Shown here one piece after another: positions 7,778 through 14,952 of a stretch of 27,579 nucleotides of DNA (its first letter is position 1; each line of letters starts with the position of its first letter). Both the position numbers and the translations under genes were made by a program. The DNA lies in the NCBI GenBank assembly GCA_043744175.1, contig JAYTVD010000060.1, positions 1 through 27,579 of the forward strand, given 5' to 3'. Under the pieces are notes generated by a model that saw only the letters and a list, made by a program, of their open reading frames with translations, searched no databases and was not told the DNA's origin. Origin of the DNA: JANMEX01 sp043744175. GTDB taxonomy: Bacteria > Pseudomonadota > Alphaproteobacteria > Rhizobiales > Rhizobiaceae.

Positions 7778-8191
7778 TTATAAAACAATATTTTCCGTAA
7801 ACCCGCGATAGCGCAGCGTGCCGTGATAGGCGTCCACTTCCGGGTCGTGCCGCACTTCTTGATATTCAAAACGAAGTGAGACGATGCGAAGAGTGCCGGA
7901 TGTTGTTGGCAATGTTTCCAGCCGCGAGCGCAGTAAGTCTTGGATTTGCAGAGCCTCAAGCCGCCCGCCTCTGCGCGACCATATGTGCAGCGTGACGAGG
8001 TGTTCGTGCGCGCTTTCGGTTGCCGTGCTTTGGTCGAGCACTGTGGTCTGGCCCAAAGTTACAAAGGGAAATGTCGCATGGTCCGGCGGGCGGTCGTAGA
8101 GTTTTGCTCCGCCGAGCGCGGTGATGAGTGAGGCGTCGCTGGCGAGGTGCGAGACGATGAGTTGTTGCAAGATTAGTGCGCCACTGGTCAT
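7778..8191 (-). CDS. Tail terminator, DUF3168 (GTA gp8)
   Basis: This 137-residue DUF3168 protein opens ALILQQLIVSHLASDASLITALGGAKLYDRPPDHATFPFVTLGQ and has HLVTLHIWSRRGGRLEALQIQDLLRSRLE in the middle, both typical of the family. In RcGTA the homologue (Rcc01690) caps the tail tube at the head-proximal end. The ATG overlaps the stop of the preceding 52-codon gene as ATGA, so translation is coupled. No anomalies are seen. Confidence 0.93.
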   Translation of the reverse strand: MTSGALILQQLIVSHLASDASLITALGGAKLYDRPPDHATFPFVTLGQTTVLDQSTATESAHEHLVTLHIWSRRGGRLEALQIQDLLRSRLETLPTTSGTLRIVSLRFEYQEVRHDPEVDAYHGTLRYRGFTENIVL

Positions 8192-8346
8192 GGCTTGCCC
8201 ACTTCCGGCACCACTTGCGCATCACGATTTCGCGCCGCCAGTGCTGCCGTTTTGCCGGTATCAACCGGTTGTTCTTTCTGGCCGACATCTGCCCAGCGCA
8301 AGGCCCGAAGCAAACCATCCAGCGTTAGTGTCAGTGCTAGTTTCAT
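8188..8346 (-). CDS. Unnamed 52-residue protein between gp7 and gp8
   Basis: The small protein reads MKLALTLTLDGLLRALRWAD, then VGQKEQPVDTGKTAALAARN and RDAQVVPEVGKP. It is joined by ATGA overlaps on both sides (8343-8346 to gp7, 8188-8191 to gp8), strong evidence that it is translated. A longer frame from 8370 would overlap gp7 more and is not needed. I do not recognise a family with confidence. The N-terminus (MK..L.LDGLLRALR) resembles the start of HK97-gp10-like neck proteins, which in many siphoviruses sit exactly between head closure and DUF3168 genes but are about twice as long. It may be a reduced version; that is inference. Confidence 0.65.
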   Translation of the reverse strand: MKLALTLTLDGLLRALRWADVGQKEQPVDTGKTAALAARNRDAQVVPEVGKP

Positions 8347-8663
8347 TGCACCTCCTCCCGTGCTTGGCACACCAGATAGCGGCCTGTGCTATCCATGTCA
8401 GTCGCCAGTTCGATGCGATAGATTTTGGTTGCACTCACCAATCGCTGGCCGCTGCGCACATCATTGCGGAAACGCATGACAACGCGATGTGCGGCCTCCG
8501 AAATTTGCCGCTGGGCCCATGCTTCCAGACGCTGCGATGCGGGTTCAAGTGCGGCCCATACCAGTGCGCGTTCGGTCCAAGTGGTGACAAAGCCGCCGCT
8601 GCCGTCCGGCGTTTCTATCGAGTCTTGCAGGCTAAGCTGCGTGCGCAGGTTTCCGGGGTCCAT
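8343..8663 (-). CDS. Head closure / head-tail adaptor protein (GTA gp7)
   Basis: From MDPGNLRTQLSLQDSIETPD the protein is 106 residues and fits the phage head-tail adaptor (head closure/stopper) family, whose members start near MxxGxLRxRxxLQ. Later segments GGFVTTWTERALVWAALEPASQRLEAWAQRQISEAAHRVVMRFRNDVRSGQRL and IYRIELATDMDSTGRYLVCQAREE match the family. I chose the ATG at 8661-8663 because GAGG lies 9 nt before it. An ATG at 8678, one base after the gp6 stop, would add five residues and is the alternative; an earlier frame opening at 8720 lies within gp6 and is unlikely. The 3' end overlaps the 52-codon gene as ATGA. Confidence 0.9.
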   Translation of the reverse strand: MDPGNLRTQLSLQDSIETPDGSGGFVTTWTERALVWAALEPASQRLEAWAQRQISEAAHRVVMRFRNDVRSGQRLVSATKIYRIELATDMDSTGRYLVCQAREEVQ

Positions 8664-8679
8664 AAATTGCAGCCTCATG

Positions 8680-9252
8680 TCAAAGCGCCAATCGCCGGTA
8701 GCGGTCCATAATCCGATCAAAGCTGTTCGGCCACAGCGCCGTTTGCCCGTCGCTTTCGCCCGCGCCGCGATGCTCGTACCAGTGCGAAATTAACAGCAGC
8801 ATTGCGCGTTTCAGACCGTCCGGTACATCCACTCCCGTCGCGCCATATCCGCAGCGAAAGTCAATTTCGATGCCGTTCACAGCCCTGCCCGGCGCACGTG
8901 CGGCATCCGGCACAAGGAAGCGGGCGGGCGATGATATCTTGTCGAGATTGCCCGTAGGCGGCGTAATCGTTGTCGCCGCGCCCGTGCCATCATAGACCGT
9001 GACCACACTGACATACTGCACCGGCGAGCGGCGCAGGCGCACGATGCCTGATGGCGGCCATGCATCCAAATAGAGCCGCCAATCTTGGTTGATAAGCGCG
9101 ATGCCAGCGGCTTCCTCCACCTCCTCGCGGGCAGATTTTATGAGGCCGCTAATGAGCATGTCTTCGCTCGCATCGGAGATGCGCAAGTGCGCCTTGGCTT
9201 CGTTCAAAGTTATAGGTTCCGCCGCTGGGGCGGTAATTCGTGTCATCACCAT
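8680..9252 (-). CDS. Head-tail connector / adaptor (GTA gp6)
   Basis: From MVMTRITAPAAEPITLNEAK the protein is 190 residues and fits the phage gp6-like head-tail connector (YqbG/HK97 gp6, Rcc01688): LNEAKAHLRISDASEDMLISGLIKSAREEVEEAAG, then DWRLYLDAWP and a helical end GLKRAMLLLISHWYEHR. It forms the ring under the portal. The longer frame from 9342 adds an implausible N-terminus that contains a GC-rich hairpin. The ATG at 9250-9252 has CAGGTG just upstream, while a second ATG two codons later is also possible. Unlike its neighbours it is separated from the upstream gene, here by about 240 nt of structured non-coding DNA. Confidence 0.92.
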   Translation of the reverse strand: MVMTRITAPAAEPITLNEAKAHLRISDASEDMLISGLIKSAREEVEEAAGIALINQDWRLYLDAWPPSGIVRLRRSPVQYVSVVTVYDGTGAATTITPPTGNLDKISSPARFLVPDAARAPGRAVNGIEIDFRCGYGATGVDVPDGLKRAMLLLISHWYEHRGAGESDGQTALWPNSFDRIMDRYRRLAL

Positions 9253-9285
9253 GTGGCACCTGAAATTTGATTTTGAAATGCAAAC

Positions 9286-9311
9286 GGCCCCGGCGGGAGG
9301 TTGCCGAGGCC
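9286..9311 (-). terminator. GC-rich hairpin in the gp6 leader
   Basis: In the mRNA, GGCCUCGGC and GCCGGGGCC can pair as a 9-bp stem (one U-G pair) around an 8-nt loop AACCUCCC. GUUUGCAUUU follows, a weak U-rich tail. It lies 34 nt before the gp6 start. It may be a leaky terminator or an mRNA-stabilising structure; the tail is too poor to call it a strong terminator. Confidence 0.5.
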
Positions 9312-9361
9312 ATGAGAGCGCGGTTTCTTTGGGACAGAACACTCAGGGTAACACCTAACTC

Positions 9362-9380
9362 AAAACTCGCTTTAACGAGT
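9362..9380 (-). terminator. Small stem-loop with T-run after capsid gene
   Basis: Read on the minus strand, ACTCG-TTAAAG-CGAGT is followed by TTTTG (T-run at 9362-9365 on the complement). The stem is 5 bp with a 6-nt loop, so on its own it would be a weak intrinsic terminator. Placed about 115 nt after the capsid stop, it could give partial readthrough to gp6 and later genes. Confidence 0.4.
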
Positions 9381-9482
9381 CAAATGGGGTGATTTTCTGA
9401 GAACCGGAGCGGAGCGTACTAAAGTACGTGAGCACCGGAAGCGGAAGAAAGTCGCACCAGTTGGCCGTTAAAGTAGAGTTTT
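9362..9482. repeat. 121-bp imperfect inverted repeat
   Basis: The outer arms AAAACTCGCTTTAACG (9362-9377) and CGTTAAAGTAGAGTTTT (9466-9482) are complementary with one short mismatch/insertion. At the centre CGTAC-TAAA-GTACG forms a 5-bp stem (9415-9428). Around the centre, direct copies of a CCGGA-GCGGA motif flank the stem. The layout resembles a small dispersed palindromic element or a long RNA hairpin. Whether it recurs elsewhere in the genome cannot be seen from this window. Confidence 0.6.
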
Positions 9483-9493
9483 CAGGCTGGTAT

Positions 9494-10723
9494 TTAAGAT
9501 ACGCTGAACTTCAGTAGTTTTATCGCATTAAAGTCCTGCACACCGCCGCCCACGCGCTTTGTTGTGTAAAACAGCACATAGGGCTTGGCGGAGTATGGAT
9601 CGCGCAGGATGCGCACGCCCATGCGGTCCACCACGAGATAACCGCGCTGGAAGTTGCCGAATGCAATCGGCGTTGCCGACGCTGCGATGTCCGGCATGTC
9701 TTCGGCTTCCACGAGCGGGAAGCCCATAAAGGTGGCTTGCGCGCCCGCCGTTGCCGGAGGTGTCCAGAGATAATTGCCCTGCGCATCCTTGAGTTTGCGC
9801 ACGACCGCTTGCGTCTTGCGGTTCATCACCCAATTGCCGTTTTGGCGATATCCGGCTTTGAGCGAATAGATCGTGTCGATCAGAATATCCGACGGATTGG
9901 ACGCTGGCAGCGCGCCGGAAACGCCTGTTGCCGTGTAGCCAATATTGCCCCACGACCAAGAGCTTTCGGCAACTTGGGTGTAATTCAAGAAGCCGCGCGG
10001 CTTGTTGACACCATCGCCATTGATAAACGCCGCGCCTTCTTGCTCGGCAAATACCGCCTCCACTTCCGCCGTAATCCACTCGTCCATGTTGACGGCCGCA
10101 TCGTCCAACAGAGACGTCGTGGCCGCTGGCATAGCGTAAAGCTCCATCGCCGGAAACTGGATTTCCGTCAGCACAGGCGTGGTGGATTGCGTGCGAGCGC
10201 CGGTTTCCGCCGTCCATCCGGCGGAAAAGCCAGCCGTCGCAAAAGGCTTGCGAAGAACCGCCACCGACATTTCCCGCACCGTGGAAATGGCACGGATTGG
10301 CGAGAGCTGCGAGAGCCGCTTGCCGATGGTGCGTTCAATTTCCGTCGGCACCAAATAGCCGCCGTCAGCCGAAGAGCCGACAGACATGGCTTTGGCTTCC
10401 AGTTGGTTCATCGCCCGCTCATCGCCGCGCCGCACATAGCTTTCAAACGCTGCCTTGTGCTCATTGTCGAGTGGAGCCGCACGGTCACGCACCAGTGGCG
10501 GGCGGGCGCTTTTCATTTGCATCTGGTCCATTGCGCGCGAGATGCGGTCCACTTTTTCAGACGTAATTACATCCGCCGTCATACGCTTTTCAATTTGGCC
10601 GAGGCGCTCATCGTTAGCATCTTTGAACGCATCAAACGCGCCCATAAATTCATCGAATGCGCCTGCCACATCTTCAGTGAGCGCCTTCATTTCGGGCGCG
10701 CTGTCTTGTGGTAAATTAAGCAT
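9494..10723 (-). CDS. Major capsid protein, HK97 fold (GTA gp5)
   Basis: This 409-residue HK97-family capsid has a predicted helical, charged N-terminal delta/scaffold region (about residues 1-100, rich in Lys/Glu/Asp: AFDAFKDANDERLGQIEKRM). The shell domain follows: SVGSSADGGYLVPTEIERTI near 113-132, GWTAETGARTQSTTP, AAFINGDGVNKPRGFL near 230-245, and the C-terminal FGNFQRGYLVVDRMGVRILRDPYSAKPYVLFYTTKRVGGGV. The N-terminal arm is expected to be removed by the gp4 protease, as in HK97-type capsids. AGAAGGA before the ATG supports the start; it overlaps gp4 by 8 nt. Length and motif order are complete, so a functional shell protein is likely. Confidence 0.96.
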   Translation of the reverse strand: MLNLPQDSAPEMKALTEDVAGAFDEFMGAFDAFKDANDERLGQIEKRMTADVITSEKVDRISRAMDQMQMKSARPPLVRDRAAPLDNEHKAAFESYVRRGDERAMNQLEAKAMSVGSSADGGYLVPTEIERTIGKRLSQLSPIRAISTVREMSVAVLRKPFATAGFSAGWTAETGARTQSTTPVLTEIQFPAMELYAMPAATTSLLDDAAVNMDEWITAEVEAVFAEQEGAAFINGDGVNKPRGFLNYTQVAESSWSWGNIGYTATGVSGALPASNPSDILIDTIYSLKAGYRQNGNWVMNRKTQAVVRKLKDAQGNYLWTPPATAGAQATFMGFPLVEAEDMPDIAASATPIAFGNFQRGYLVVDRMGVRILRDPYSAKPYVLFYTTKRVGGGVQDFNAIKLLKFSVS

Positions 10724-11429
10724 GGGTATTTCCTTCTTGGTTCATTTTGGCAGTGGCAACACGTAGGCGCCGCTCCAATTTTGATGATTGAGTTGGTGCG
10801 GCATCCCGCTCGCGTTTTACGGTGGCAAAGCCACGGGCGATGACGCCGCGTGCTTCACCGCGAGACAGCCCGGCATCCCGCCTGAGCCAGATTTCAAATT
10901 CGCGGGTGGTGGGAAAAGGCAGCACATCCGTCATCACTTGCGCCTTCACTTGCGCCACCCGCGCTGAGGGCAACATGGGAAATGTCACGATAGAAATTTC
11001 CCACAAGTCCGCCTCCAGAATGTGACGAATGCTGCTGCCCGAATCTTTGCGGGCCTTCACCGTGCGAAAGCCAATCGACAGCCCGTCCAGCGCTTTGCTG
11101 CGCATCAGGTCCAAAACTTCGCGTGAGCGTTTCACGCCAAGACTCAGTTTTCCTTTAACAAACAGCCCACGCGCGTCTTCGCGAATTTCCAACCAGTTAC
11201 CGATTGGCTCTGCCGGATCATGCTGAAACAACATGCGCACGCCGCCCACACCGCGCAGTGCAAGAGACTTGAGAAACGCCCCCTTCTCCACACTGTCACG
11301 TGCCAGATCCGTCACGCCAAACAGGCTGGCGTAGCCTGAAAACGTGCCATCCTCGGCGACTGTGCCCACCTTAATATCCGCAAATTTCACTTCCGGATTT
11401 TGCTTTTGAATGCCCCCATTACCCTTCAT
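10716..11429 (-). CDS. Prohead protease, HK97 family (GTA gp4)
   Basis: From the ATG at 11427-11429 the product is 237 residues (MKGNGGIQKQNPEVKFADIK...). It carries the herpes/HK97 prohead serine protease signature: His70 in MLFQHDPAEPIG and Ser118 in LDGLSIGFRT, followed by EADLWEISIVTFPMLPSA. It trims the capsid N-terminus during prohead maturation. A GTG start at 11447 is possible, but GGAG 8 nt before the ATG favours the shorter form. The C-terminal extension (about residues 165-237, basic, FEIWLRRDAGLSRGEARGVIARGF) resembles a helical region seen after the protease domain in GTA and prophage versions. It overlaps the 3.5-type gene by 11 nt and gp5 by 8 nt. Confidence 0.94.
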   Translation of the reverse strand: MKGNGGIQKQNPEVKFADIKVGTVAEDGTFSGYASLFGVTDLARDSVEKGAFLKSLALRGVGGVRMLFQHDPAEPIGNWLEIREDARGLFVKGKLSLGVKRSREVLDLMRSKALDGLSIGFRTVKARKDSGSSIRHILEADLWEISIVTFPMLPSARVAQVKAQVMTDVLPFPTTREFEIWLRRDAGLSRGEARGVIARGFATVKRERDAAPTQSSKLERRLRVATAKMNQEGNTHA

Positions 11430-11769
11430 TCTTATCACTCCGCTCACTGTGTTGAGCCGGTCCGGCGCTCAGCTGGCCGGCGATGCGCGACATCACTCCA
11501 AGGCCCCACCAGGCACATAGACTTGCCGCTGCAGAACCAGTTAGCATCAACTCAAAGCTGCCAATCCTGTCCAAAAGGTCAAAATAGACCGCCAATTTTA
11601 GCCCCGCCATGCCGCCGAAAACCATGCCGCTGGCAATACCAACGGTGAAGCGCAGGGCCGCTTCGCGCCGTGATGCGGGCAACATGAATGCGATGGAAAT
11701 AGCTGAGCCCGCCGTTGCGCCAGCGGCTTTGGCAATCCACAACGCAATGCCTTCGGGAACACCGCTCAT
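11419..11769 (-). CDS. Small membrane protein (GTA gp3.5, DUF6107-like)
   Basis: This 116-residue protein has three likely hydrophobic segments (about residues 8-29, 42-62 and 72-96), with the pattern ALWIAKAAGATAGSAISIAFMLPASRREAALRFTVGIASGMVFGG. This matches a small membrane-protein family (DUF6107-like) often found between portal and protease genes in rhizobial GTA-type clusters, equivalent in position to ORFg3.5 of RcGTA. Its role is not known; its position suggests prohead assembly at the membrane. The ATG overlaps the portal stop as ATGA. The C-terminal tail is polar (SAGPAQHSERSDKNEG). Confidence 0.8.
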   Translation of the reverse strand: MSGVPEGIALWIAKAAGATAGSAISIAFMLPASRREAALRFTVGIASGMVFGGMAGLKLAVYFDLLDRIGSFELMLTGSAAASLCAWWGLGVMSRIAGQLSAGPAQHSERSDKNEG

Positions 11770-12956
11770 GAGGCACCTCGTTGGGTTGGCGCGTAGCCGA
11801 CCGCTTCGCGCTTTTCATTTTCGGTGAGGAACGCTGCATTGCCGATGCGGGTCCACAGCATTTCGCGGTCTGCGGCCAGCGCATCCACCTGGTCCGGATC
11901 AGCGATGAGCTTTAGCCCCGCGCCAAACAGCGGGCCGAGCCAGCCGCCCAACACTTCCGCCAGCCGGTTTGCCAGCGGCAAAACCGTGAGCCTGAAGAAG
12001 GCGCGATTGGCCTCCTTATAGTTGGCATAAGTGGCATCGCCCGGCAGGCCGATCATCAGCGGCGGCACGCCGAACGCCAGCGCAATGTCGCGGGCGGCGG
12101 CGTTTTTGGCCTCGAAGAAATCCATATCCTTGGGTGTGAGGCCCATTGGCTTCCAGTCCAACCCGCCTTCCAAGAGCAGAGGACGGCCCGCTTGCCGTGC
12201 GCCTTGATAGCCTTCTTGTAACTCGATTTTCAGTCGCTCAAACTGGTCGGTGCTCATGTTCGCGCCGCTTTTGGGCGCATAGACCAGCGCGCCGGAGGGC
12301 CGCGCGGAATTATCAATCAGCGCCTTGTTCCAGTCACTGGCGCCATTATGGATATCAATCGCCATCGCCGCGGCCTCCAGCGGGGCAAAGCCATAGACAT
12401 CATCGAGCGGATGATATTGGCAAATGTGGCAAGCGGCAGCAGGCACATCTCCATCCGGCTCCAGCGACACCACACGCCGCGCGTTGCCCGTTCTCCATTG
12501 CAGCGCGACCGGCCAGCCCGTTGCATCGGTTTCGATGGTCACGCGGTCCGGCCGTAGCAGGTGTAATTCGCGGCTGGTCTCAGTCCCCGCCTGCTCCACA
12601 TAAGCGTTTCCGGTGAGCAGCAGATTGGTGGTCAGCGCCTCGATAAATGTGCGCCTGTCTTGGCGCGGATTGGGGTTCGTGAGTAGGTCCAGCAGCGGGT
12701 GCGCGGCCACATCCTCGCCGCCGTCGCTCAGCGCCCACGGCACATCCGCTACGGCCTCCGCCACCAACCGCACGGCACGGTAGGCAACCGGATTTTTCAA
12801 GTAGCTCTCGCGGATAAGCGCCGTCTGCTCGCGCCGCGTCCAGCGTGCTGCGCCTTGGGTTTCCATTTGGATGAAGCCGTAGCCGCTTTGGGTTTTGGTT
12901 TCGGGCACAGCTGTGCGTTCCGCCCGGCGGGGCGGTTTTAGCCACTTTAGGTTCAT
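11766..12956 (-). CDS. Portal protein, HK97 family (GTA gp3)
   Basis: This is a 396-residue HK97-type portal (TIGR01537-like). Recognisable blocks are YLKNPVAYRAVRLVAEAVADVPW near residue 52, HPLLDLLTNPNPRQDRRTFIEAL, LLLTGNAYVE near 113, LHLLRPDRV, HPLDDVYGFAPLEAAAMAIDIHN, and the C-terminal FGVPPLMIGLPGDATYANYKEANRAFFRLTVLPL. The portal ring is the DNA gate of the head and docks terminase. CAGGA upstream with 6-nt spacing supports the ATG. It begins 12 nt after the terminase gene and overlaps the next gene as ATGA. Full length, no defects. Confidence 0.96.
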   Translation of the reverse strand: MNLKWLKPPRRAERTAVPETKTQSGYGFIQMETQGAARWTRREQTALIRESYLKNPVAYRAVRLVAEAVADVPWALSDGGEDVAAHPLLDLLTNPNPRQDRRTFIEALTTNLLLTGNAYVEQAGTETSRELHLLRPDRVTIETDATGWPVALQWRTGNARRVVSLEPDGDVPAAACHICQYHPLDDVYGFAPLEAAAMAIDIHNGASDWNKALIDNSARPSGALVYAPKSGANMSTDQFERLKIELQEGYQGARQAGRPLLLEGGLDWKPMGLTPKDMDFFEAKNAAARDIALAFGVPPLMIGLPGDATYANYKEANRAFFRLTVLPLANRLAEVLGGWLGPLFGAGLKLIADPDQVDALAADREMLWTRIGNAAFLTENEKREAVGYAPTQRGAS

Positions 12957-12968
12957 GTGGGTTCCTGA

Positions 12969-14273
12969 CTATAGAGTTCGCACGCGCGGGGCGGCGCTTG
13001 CGTTCAGCATTAATTCGTTGATCGCCCAGACCAGCGCATCCACCCTATCGGGCGATTTGCCACCGGAAAGGCCATCGCGGCCGAAGTTGCACATCTCATC
13101 TTCCAGCGCCGGAAAATGTCCGGCATGGCAGACGCGGCCTTGGCCATATAGCGCGGCGACGGGCTCGGCCCGCAGCCATTTGCCCCGCGAGGCGCGAACC
13201 GAGCGCACGGGGATGGCGGGATCAATGGTGCGCAGCGTTGCCTCCACCATATCGCCGCCTTGGTTTACCTCCGCGATCACGCAATCAGCCTTGAGGTCAC
13301 GGTATAGGTGGCACACGCGCGTCGCCCACATGTGTGGTGTGGCCGGTTTAATGGACTGGTCCGCCAGCACATAGGCTTTGCCCGCGCGGTCCAGACCAAC
13401 GGCGATGATACCGCAGGCATCGGATAGTTTGGTCGAAGTGGCGGGCGGGTCCACCGCCACGACAATGCGCATCAGATCATCCGGCGGCGCGGCTTTGAGG
13501 CCTTCCAGTTGCGGCCTCGTCCACAGCGCATCGTCGCGGTCTTCAATCAGCTCGCCTTCCAGTTCCTGACGGCCAAGCCGCGTGCCGCCATAATATTTCG
13601 TTACGGTTTCAAGAAAATTATCGCTGAGATTATCCGCATTGTCGCTGGTTCGCATTCTCGTCTTGCGCACATTTGCATCCACCATCAGTGCCTTGATGAG
13701 CGGTACCGGACGCGGCGTTGTGGTGGCGATTATGCGCGGGCGTGTCCCCAAACGAAGGCCAAATTGCAGCATGTCCCACGTGGCCTCGGCGTTTTTCCAT
13801 TTGGCCAACTCATCGCACCAAGCGGCGGCGAATTGCGGCCCTCGCAGACTTTCGGGGTCTTCGGATGAAAACATGTGCGCCACCGCGCCATTGTCCCACA
13901 CCACGCGGCGGCGGGAGGGCTCAAAGCGCGGCCTGCCCGCCCGTGCGCATTTCAAAATGCCCGCCGGGCCTTCAATCATCACATCGCGCACATCGGCCAG
14001 TGTTTCGCCCACCAGTGCTAGTGGCGTGGTGATTTCGTGCGCCATCGGCCAGTAGTTCATGGCCATGCCATTGACCCATTCAGCACCCGTGCGCGTTTTG
14101 CCCGCGCCGCGTCCGCCGACCAGCAGCCAAGTTATCGGCAGCCCTTGCGCCACTTGCTCGGCCCTGCCCCTCATCCACCATTCGCAATGGGCAATCCATT
14201 TATCCCGTTCAGAAAACCCTTCAAAAAAATCAGATTCAGTTAATGTCGTCGGCTCGTTTGGCAGCAAGCTCAT
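12969..14273 (-). CDS. Terminase large subunit (GTA gp2)
   Basis: This 434-residue TerL has a Walker A GGRGAGKT at residues 53-60, a Walker B AAAWCDEL with Asp154-Glu155, a coupling motif IIATTTPRP near 181, and the RNase-H-like nuclease domain with Asp275 in VVAVDPPATS, an acidic EVNQGGD near 340 and DRVDALVWAI near the end. ATPase and nuclease halves are both complete, so it should be able to package DNA. In GTAs the same enzyme packages random host DNA headful by headful. The ATG overlaps gp1 by 38 nt, with AGGA at 10-nt spacing. Assignment to gp2 rests on gene order as well as motifs. Confidence 0.96.
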   Translation of the reverse strand: MSLLPNEPTTLTESDFFEGFSERDKWIAHCEWWMRGRAEQVAQGLPITWLLVGGRGAGKTRTGAEWVNGMAMNYWPMAHEITTPLALVGETLADVRDVMIEGPAGILKCARAGRPRFEPSRRRVVWDNGAVAHMFSSEDPESLRGPQFAAAWCDELAKWKNAEATWDMLQFGLRLGTRPRIIATTTPRPVPLIKALMVDANVRKTRMRTSDNADNLSDNFLETVTKYYGGTRLGRQELEGELIEDRDDALWTRPQLEGLKAAPPDDLMRIVVAVDPPATSTKLSDACGIIAVGLDRAGKAYVLADQSIKPATPHMWATRVCHLYRDLKADCVIAEVNQGGDMVEATLRTIDPAIPVRSVRASRGKWLRAEPVAALYGQGRVCHAGHFPALEDEMCNFGRDGLSGGKSPDRVDALVWAINELMLNASAAPRVRTL

Positions 14274-14823
14274 TCACGCGTTTTCCTATCTTGTGCAAAA
14301 TGGCAGAGGTCTCTTCGGCAGTCGGCTTGGTAAAGCCATGCTCGTCCAGTTGCGGCTGGGTCTCGCGTTTATGCCCGGCGTAGGCCAAGGCGGTTTTGGC
14401 GATGCTGGAGAGGATGGCCACGCGCTTCACTGAGCGCTCATCGAATTCATCAGCGCTTCCCGACACGAGCTCACCGGCAATTTGCGTCATGATTTTTTCA
14501 GCTATTTGCTCCAAAGACAGCGGCGCTTCAGGCGCGGTTTCCGGTGGCGGCGCGGGCGGCACTTCCCCCTGCATCGTGTCAAAGCCGACCGGCAGGCTGC
14601 GCACCTTCCAGCCATATTTGGCGCGTTTTTCCACCAGCGTGGATTTCCCGCATTGCGCGACTTGCGCCAGCAATTTATCCGGCACGCCATATTGCCCTTG
14701 CACAAACGCAATCGCCTCCCAAACCGCCAGCGGCAGAATATTGACAGGCCGACACGGCGGCGGCGCGGCCATTGGCTTTAGGTGAAGGCGCGGGAATTGA
14801 AGGCGCGGGTTTTCATCCGGCAT
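14236..14823 (-). CDS. GTA gp1, probable small terminase subunit
   Basis: From the ATG at 14821-14823 the protein is 195 residues. It starts MPDENPRLQFPRLHLKPMAA and has a helix-turn-helix-like stretch GVPDKLLAQVAQCGKSTLVEKRAKYGWKV (about residues 48-77), a proline/alanine linker, and a helical C-terminus. The position immediately before TerL and the small HTH are as expected for the GTA small terminase. The start has a perfect AAAGGAG six bases upstream. A longer in-frame form from 14904 would run through a terminator-like hairpin and has no Shine-Dalgarno, so I reject it as the main start. GTA gp1 proteins are thought to have lost sequence-specific recognition, which would favour random packaging; this cannot be judged here. 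Confidence 0.85.
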   Translation of the reverse strand: MPDENPRLQFPRLHLKPMAAPPPCRPVNILPLAVWEAIAFVQGQYGVPDKLLAQVAQCGKSTLVEKRAKYGWKVRSLPVGFDTMQGEVPPAPPPETAPEAPLSLEQIAEKIMTQIAGELVSGSADEFDERSVKRVAILSSIAKTALAYAGHKRETQPQLDEHGFTKPTAEETSAILHKIGKRVNELAAKRADDIN

Positions 14824-14859
14824 AGCGGTCTCCTTTGTTACGTTTGAATTTTGGGCAAT

Positions 14860-14890
14860 AAAAAAGGCGGTGCGGGAAACCGGAACCACC
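14860..14890 (-). terminator. Terminator-like hairpin in the gp1 leader
   Basis: On the minus strand GGTGGT (14885-14890) pairs with ACCGCC (14866-14871) across a 13-nt middle that itself can form CGG/CCG. Six T then follow (A-run 14860-14865 on the plus strand). This is a good intrinsic-terminator shape placed between the candidate promoter (14953-14981) and gp1 (14823). It may attenuate the whole structural operon or simply insulate it from upstream minus-strand transcription. Confidence 0.55.
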
Positions 14891-14952
14891 TCGTGTATTG
14901 TCATCCATGCGATGCGCTCGGCATCAACTCATGGCTTTCTGACTATGCCATA

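Larger units (their letters stand above)
9253..9493 (-). other. Structured non-coding gap between capsid and gp6
   Basis: This is the only long gap inside the otherwise packed GTA structural block. No convincing gene is present on either strand. It holds three dyad structures, annotated separately: a 121-bp imperfect inverted repeat (9362-9482), a small stem with a T-run at its capsid-distal end (9362-9380), and a GC-rich 9-bp stem close to gp6 (9286-9311). The likely role is to lower expression of downstream genes relative to the very abundant capsid protein, or to protect the capsid mRNA 3' end. Both are inferences. Confidence 0.6.

Noticed and set aside
8680..9342. Longer gp6 starting at 9342
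   Set aside because: The added N-terminus has no family similarity and covers a GC-rich hairpin; ATG 9252 fits the family length and has CAGGTG upstream.
1..14823. Cluster as an ordinary prophage
   Set aside because: No integrase, repressor, replication gene or att repeat is visible and gene order follows RcGTA, though the left flank is outside the window.
14236..14904. Longer gp1 starting at 14904
   Set aside because: The extra 27 codons run through a terminator-like hairpin and lack a Shine-Dalgarno, while the ATG at 14823 has a perfect AAAGGAG.
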